Origin: Echiichthys vipera
Lineage: Eukaryota; Chordata; Actinopteri; Perciformes; Trachinidae
Direction of reading: 5' to 3'
DNA: 64,000 nucleotides
NCBI GenBank assembly: GCA_963691815.1
Contig: OY829657.1
Span: forward strand, 22,944,288 to 23,008,287
Within the stretch, counting starts at the first letter, position 1, and every line of letters starts with the position of its first letter. Of this stretch, positions 60,428 to 64,000 are shown piece by piece. A program made the translations under genes and the position numbers. The notes under the pieces were generated by a model. That model did not search any database. It was not told where the DNA came from and saw only the letters and a program-made list of their open reading frames with translations.

Positions 60428-63105
60428 TCATTTTTTTGGCGCAGCGCTTTCCTTCTTCCCGGCTCCAGACTCGCTCTTCTTCCCGGCTCCAGACTCGCTC
60501 TTCTTCCCGGCTCCAGACTCGCTCTTCTTCCCGGCTCCAGACTCGCTCTTCTTCCCCTGGGCGGTGGCGGCGGCTGTTTTCTGGGCGTTATCTTTGGGCG
60601 TGTTCTGTGCAGTGGTGGAGGATTTTGAGGCCTGCGCAGGCTTTGAGGTAGTGTTGGAAGGATGTCGCCGACGCCTCGCTTCATCCCCGGCCGAGGATGA
60701 GTGACGTCTTCTCCTGCCTCCCTCCTCTCCCATCGGGGGCTGCGCACACAGAGGTCAGAGGTCATTCCTGCTTTTAATTAACTACTCAAAACCCACTTTT
60801 ACAGGAAACCCTTTTTTTTTGGGGGGGGGGGGGAGGGGGGTAAATCTGTTGACCTGCTGGACACTCACCACCACCCTGAAGTCCTCCAGGTTCTTGAACT
60901 TGGAGAGGTGTTCCTGCAGCTTTGGGTCGATGGGCTGGTTCTTCATCTTAGAGTATTTCAAAAAGGCCCAGAACTTCTCCAGTCCGTACAGCTGACCTGG
61001 AGGAGGAAACATCACAGTGCACAAATGATTAAGTACAAACTCACAATCCATTATCAAATGCTACACGATCTGCAATCAGCAGTTTACCATCACAGAGGAG
61101 GAAAGAAACCAGAAAATATTTACATTTAAGAAGCTGGAATCAAAAAATGTTGACCTTTTTTTTCTTTAGAAAAAAAGAAAAAGGCATCAAAAAAATTGGA
61201 GATTAACTTAATAGTTGACAACTAATCAATCATTGCAGCTCTAGTGTAAAGTGTAGAGTCTTTTGTAAAATTACAGCGACTGTTGTGTGTGTGTGTGTGT
61301 GTGTGGGGACACATAATCAGGGTAAAGATCTATTTTAATCTCATCTACTCAGTTTAAAAACTACAATTTTTTCTTTGTGTTTAGATGTTTTCTTCTTCTG
61401 GAGTAGAAGAAATAAAAGCTGTGGCCCAAAAGTCAATCATATACATATGTATTATATAGTTTCACACAGCAGTCAGTGTAAATACAACACACTTGTTTGT
61501 GTTTCTGTCTGCACACACAGACTAAAGCTTATCACTTGACCTGTATAAAGTTCCCTCCCACAGAGACGTTTATCTGATTAAGCCTTTCTCATTTATCAGA
61601 TTAAAAACGATTTCCTTGACACTGAATTAACTCCAGAGTGCTTTAAGATAAAGAACACAAGTGAAGCCCTGTGAGTCCATGAACTTGATCTTAATGAGTG
61701 CATTAATCATCATCAGCTGGTCTGAACTCGTACGTCGGGTATCTGGCTGGTGACTGTGGCGGGACGTGTGCTGGTCAGTGATGCTTTGTTATCAGCCTCC
61801 GCTCTGAGGGAGAGGGGGAAACTTACTGAACACCAAAATAACTCGGCTGGAAATAAGTGGCTGAAGACGTCGTTACTGGCAACCGACCCTCCATTCTGCT
61901 CCGCTGAGTCACTTTCACAGTGTTGAAATGGTTTGAGAGAAAATCCACTTTAATTCTCTTTTTCCTCTTTTCACACACTCAGATTAGAGGGTGAAATCTG
62001 CAAGGTGAACCTTTAAGTCGGGTCAAGCCACTGAGCAGCTTTACAGACCAAATACTAGTGTTTTTCAGCCTTTATAGGCTGCATACGAGCAATCAATAAC
62101 ACACTATAATGGAGCTGCAGTCTTTCCTTTTTGGAAACAAACTATTAGAACTACTGGAGAGGCTATGTCTATTAGGAGGCCGGTCCCTTTTACCTCCAGG
62201 GTGTCTAAAGTGGAGTCTGCCCTCGCACTAGCTGGGTTTATCTCAGTGGTAAGAATAATCTTAAAGTGTCATCCCATGGTCTTTTTCAGCACTTACATAC
62301 ATCAAATAAGCCATCGAGACAGTTTTTTCTTGTAACAACTATAAACGGAGAAATCCTGAGTCGCTAACAGCCAGACGTGGCTAACACTGATTAGCTCGGG
62401 GCAGTACGGTGAAGGCATTAAACGTCTTTTTTAACCACTAATACTGCTGAAAATAACAGCAAACCTCTGCAGCAGCATAAGAAGAGTCCCTACACAGAAA
62501 ACAAAGCACCAACAACGTAGTTAGTGAACCCAGAGTTTATTAAAAGAGTGTTTTAAAGTCTTACCTACTGGCCCCTGTACCAGCTCCTCTCATAGTAAAG
62601 TTCATTCAAGTGGATTAGCAAAGTCAATCCCAAAGGAAGGAGCCCATTGGTGCTTTGTTTTCTGTGTAGGGACTCTTCCCATGTCATATTTTTGTATACA
62701 GATGAAATTATGAAATTATGTTTGGGAGGGACAATAATGACAACAAAATTTGTCACCATGGCATCCTGTATCACCCAAACTTCAAGCACTTTATATAAAA
62801 AAACAAAAAACAAGCACTTTTCAAACCTACGCAACACCACATTATAATTCAAGTGTTTTGAAGGATTTCCAGCACTTGTGAGAACCTGTGTTTATGTAAC
62901 CTATGGTGAAAACATTGGGCAGTTGTTTTATTCTGAAAATCTTTTTAAATGTGCCGAGGGTAAAGTTTGGGACCTCTTGTGATGTTCATTATTACCTCTC
63001 TCAAAGTCCTTGAGGGTCTCTTCTTGAAAGTCCTTGAATAGGTCTATCCTGAATCTCTTCTCCAAACCGTAACTGTAGTATCTGAAGAGACACTCCAGTC
63101 CGTAC
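60428..63105 (-). CDS. larp1b: La-related protein 1B, C-terminal part (DM15 region), 3 exons, 5' end outside window
   Basis: Cytoplasmic RNA-binding protein of the LARP1 family, whose DM15 region binds mRNA caps and 5' TOP sequences. Exons from the 5' side (minus strand): 63105-62996, 60996-60869, 60739-60428 (TGA at 60430-60428), about 183 residues. Two DM15-type repeats are visible: YGLECLFRYYSYGLEKRFRI...KDFQEETLKDFE and LYGLEKFWAFLKYSKMKNQP...LQEHLSKFKNLEDFR, followed by PPMGEEG and a basic, Ser/Lys-rich tail with four GKKSESGA repeats, ending AAPKK. Phases agree (1, 2, 0). LARP1 and LARP1B are alike here; LARP1B is preferred because pgrmc2 and jade1 are neighbours, as on human 4q28. The La motif and N terminus are beyond the window end. 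Confidence 0.85.
60452..60547 (-). repeat. larp1b: 24-bp coding minisatellite, 4 units, larp1b last exon
   Basis: CTTCTTCCCGGCTCCAGACTCGCT-type unit repeated exactly four times; it encodes SESGAGKK on the minus strand, in frame. Units show no variation, which suggests recent expansion. Confidence 0.97.
60808..60840. repeat. T/G homopolymer tract in larp1b intron
   Basis: A T run followed by a G-rich run (GGGGGGGGGGGGAGGGGGG), between the last two exons; on the gene strand it forms a C-rich then A-rich tract. Confidence 0.9.
61050..61245 (+). repeat. interspersed repeat, family A copy 3
   Basis: AGTTTACCATCACAGAGGAG, AAGAAACCAGAAAATATTTA and GACAACTAATCAATCATTGC align with 20970-21835; larp1b intron. 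Confidence 0.75.
61283..61304. repeat. (TG)n microsatellite, short
   Basis: About 22 bases of TG in the larp1b intron 60997-62995. Confidence 0.9.
62350..62480. mobile_element. fold-back element family, left arm and spacer
   Basis: GAGTCGCTAACAGCC, CACTGATTAGCTCGGGGCAG and AATACTGCTGAAAATAACAG match 37921-38040 closely. The right arm is missing and is replaced by the nested element that follows. Confidence 0.82.
62482..62677. mobile_element. 196-bp MITE with ~30-bp TIR next to the fold-back copy
   Basis: The start AAGAGTCCCTACACAGAAAA continuing CAAAGCACC is the exact inverse of the end GGTGCTTTGTTTTCTGTGTA continuing GGGACTCTT. The interior has no gene. Confidence 0.88.
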
Positions 63106-63176
63106 CTGCCGGGAGAAACAAATATTTACCTGCACTCTGACCACAGGGACCAGTGCACTGATGGACATAAATGGCT

Positions 63177-63248
<72 letters not shown>

Positions 63249-64000
63249 ACATGGACATGATGCAGTGTGATGTAACTAATCTTTCACCTCGTGTGCCTCC
63301 AACACTTTGCGACAGTAAAAGCTTTGTCTCACGGATCATTAACGGCTCTAATGTAGCTGACGGAGGAACCGGACAGACGAGTCGACCCGTTTTAATTGAG
63401 TCAACGTGAGCCGCTGCTTAAACAGCTGATGGCGTTTGTTACAGTGCGAACACGCACGCACGCACTGAAACCTAGGCCGCTTATTTGGACAAGAATGTGG
63501 GTTTGGCAGGTGAGGGAAGAACACAACAATGTGACAGCGAGGCAGACGCCACTCCTGTTGACCCTCTGCTGTCGAGTATTGGCGGTCCAACACCACAGCT
63601 GTCTGCAGCATGCACTGAGGGATCGGGAGCCACAGTTAGTCGGGTTTACACACAGGGGGTGGTGGGTAATGTTCTGCAAATTAAAGTTAACCCTTTGAAC
63701 GCTGACATGGACACCTACAGTGGTATTTCATTTATAGGAGTTTCTTTAAATGCTTCCTAAGAATAAGTATAACCTGTAATGATTGGCAAAAATAAACTAT
63801 AAATACATTAATGTCTGTTGAACTACAAATATAAATGATTGTGAAATGAACTGAGTCGTCAAAAGAACGCTAATACAGGTGAATTACCAGTACGTTTAGA
63901 TTCTGATTAAGGCAATACTCAGGTTTCGCGAAAAAAGATCATTTTCCAGTTACTGCTGTGCGCGGAAACGCACTGACTATAAAATAAACATCGATCCTGC
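63106..64000 (-). other. larp1b: larp1b intron (partial)
   Basis: No further larp1b exon was recognised to the end of the window. Apart from the GT run, nothing specific was seen. Confidence 0.55.
63179..63246. repeat. (GT)n microsatellite, ~68 bp
   Basis: Uninterrupted GT run in the larp1b intron upstream of exon 63105-62996. Confidence 0.99.

Noticed and set aside
60323..60651. Plus-strand frames with repeated LLPGSRLA or RSSSRLQT
   Set aside because: Opposite-strand shadows of the larp1b 24-bp repeat.

Overview
The window is vertebrate nuclear DNA, almost certainly from a ray-finned (teleost) fish. Genes are split into many short GT-AG exons. All recognisable proteins are vertebrate nuclear genes. 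The non-coding DNA is full of fish-type repeats: (CA)n, (TA)n and (CTC)n microsatellites, Tc1 and hAT relics, short inverted-repeat elements, a decayed L1/Tx1-type LINE and a tRNA-headed SINE-like element. I found no bacterial genes, CRISPR array or rRNA gene, and no functional tRNA gene.

Layout: (1) 1-9205, plus strand: the 3' two thirds of nsd2, a histone H3K36 methyltransferase, as 11 exons from PHD fingers through PWWP, AWS, SET and post-SET to the C-terminal PHD/C5HCH module, with a ~2.4 kb 3' UTR. (2) 9206-13739: tail-to-tail intergenic DNA with an old repeat and a dead L1/Tx1-type LINE. (3) 13740 to about 30060, minus strand: complete coding sequence of jade1 (10 coding exons, 922 codons), the scaffold of the HBO1 H4/H3 acetyltransferase complex. 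(4) 30060-33700: AT-rich intergenic DNA. (5) 33700-42500, minus: complete asmt (8 exons, 348 codons), the last enzyme of melatonin synthesis. (6) 44700-57800, minus: complete pgrmc2 (3 exons, 199 codons), a membrane-anchored cytochrome-b5-like heme protein. (7) 60428 to the window end, minus: the last three coding exons of larp1b, carrying DM15-type repeats.

These are independent housekeeping or regulatory genes, not an operon or pathway. The link between them is ancestral gene order: JADE1, PGRMC2 and LARP1B lie close together on human 4q28 and NSD2 is on 4p16, so most of this block looks like conserved linkage. asmt, which is in the human X/Y pseudoautosomal region, lies between jade1 and pgrmc2 here. 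Two genes encode chromatin modifiers (NSD2, JADE1).

I did not find a novel multi-gene system. The most informative unusual content is repeat architecture: several datable nested insertions (one with a paralogous empty site, one with a near-perfect 8-bp target duplication), a fold-back family, two related minisatellites in different genes sharing the same flank, a 28-bp palindrome-bearing minisatellite in asmt, a (GAG)n tract abutting the asmt exon 2 splice donor, and a coding minisatellite in larp1b. Exon boundaries were read by eye from splice signals, reading phase and protein family knowledge. Total lengths divide by three for every gene, but transcripts were not available.
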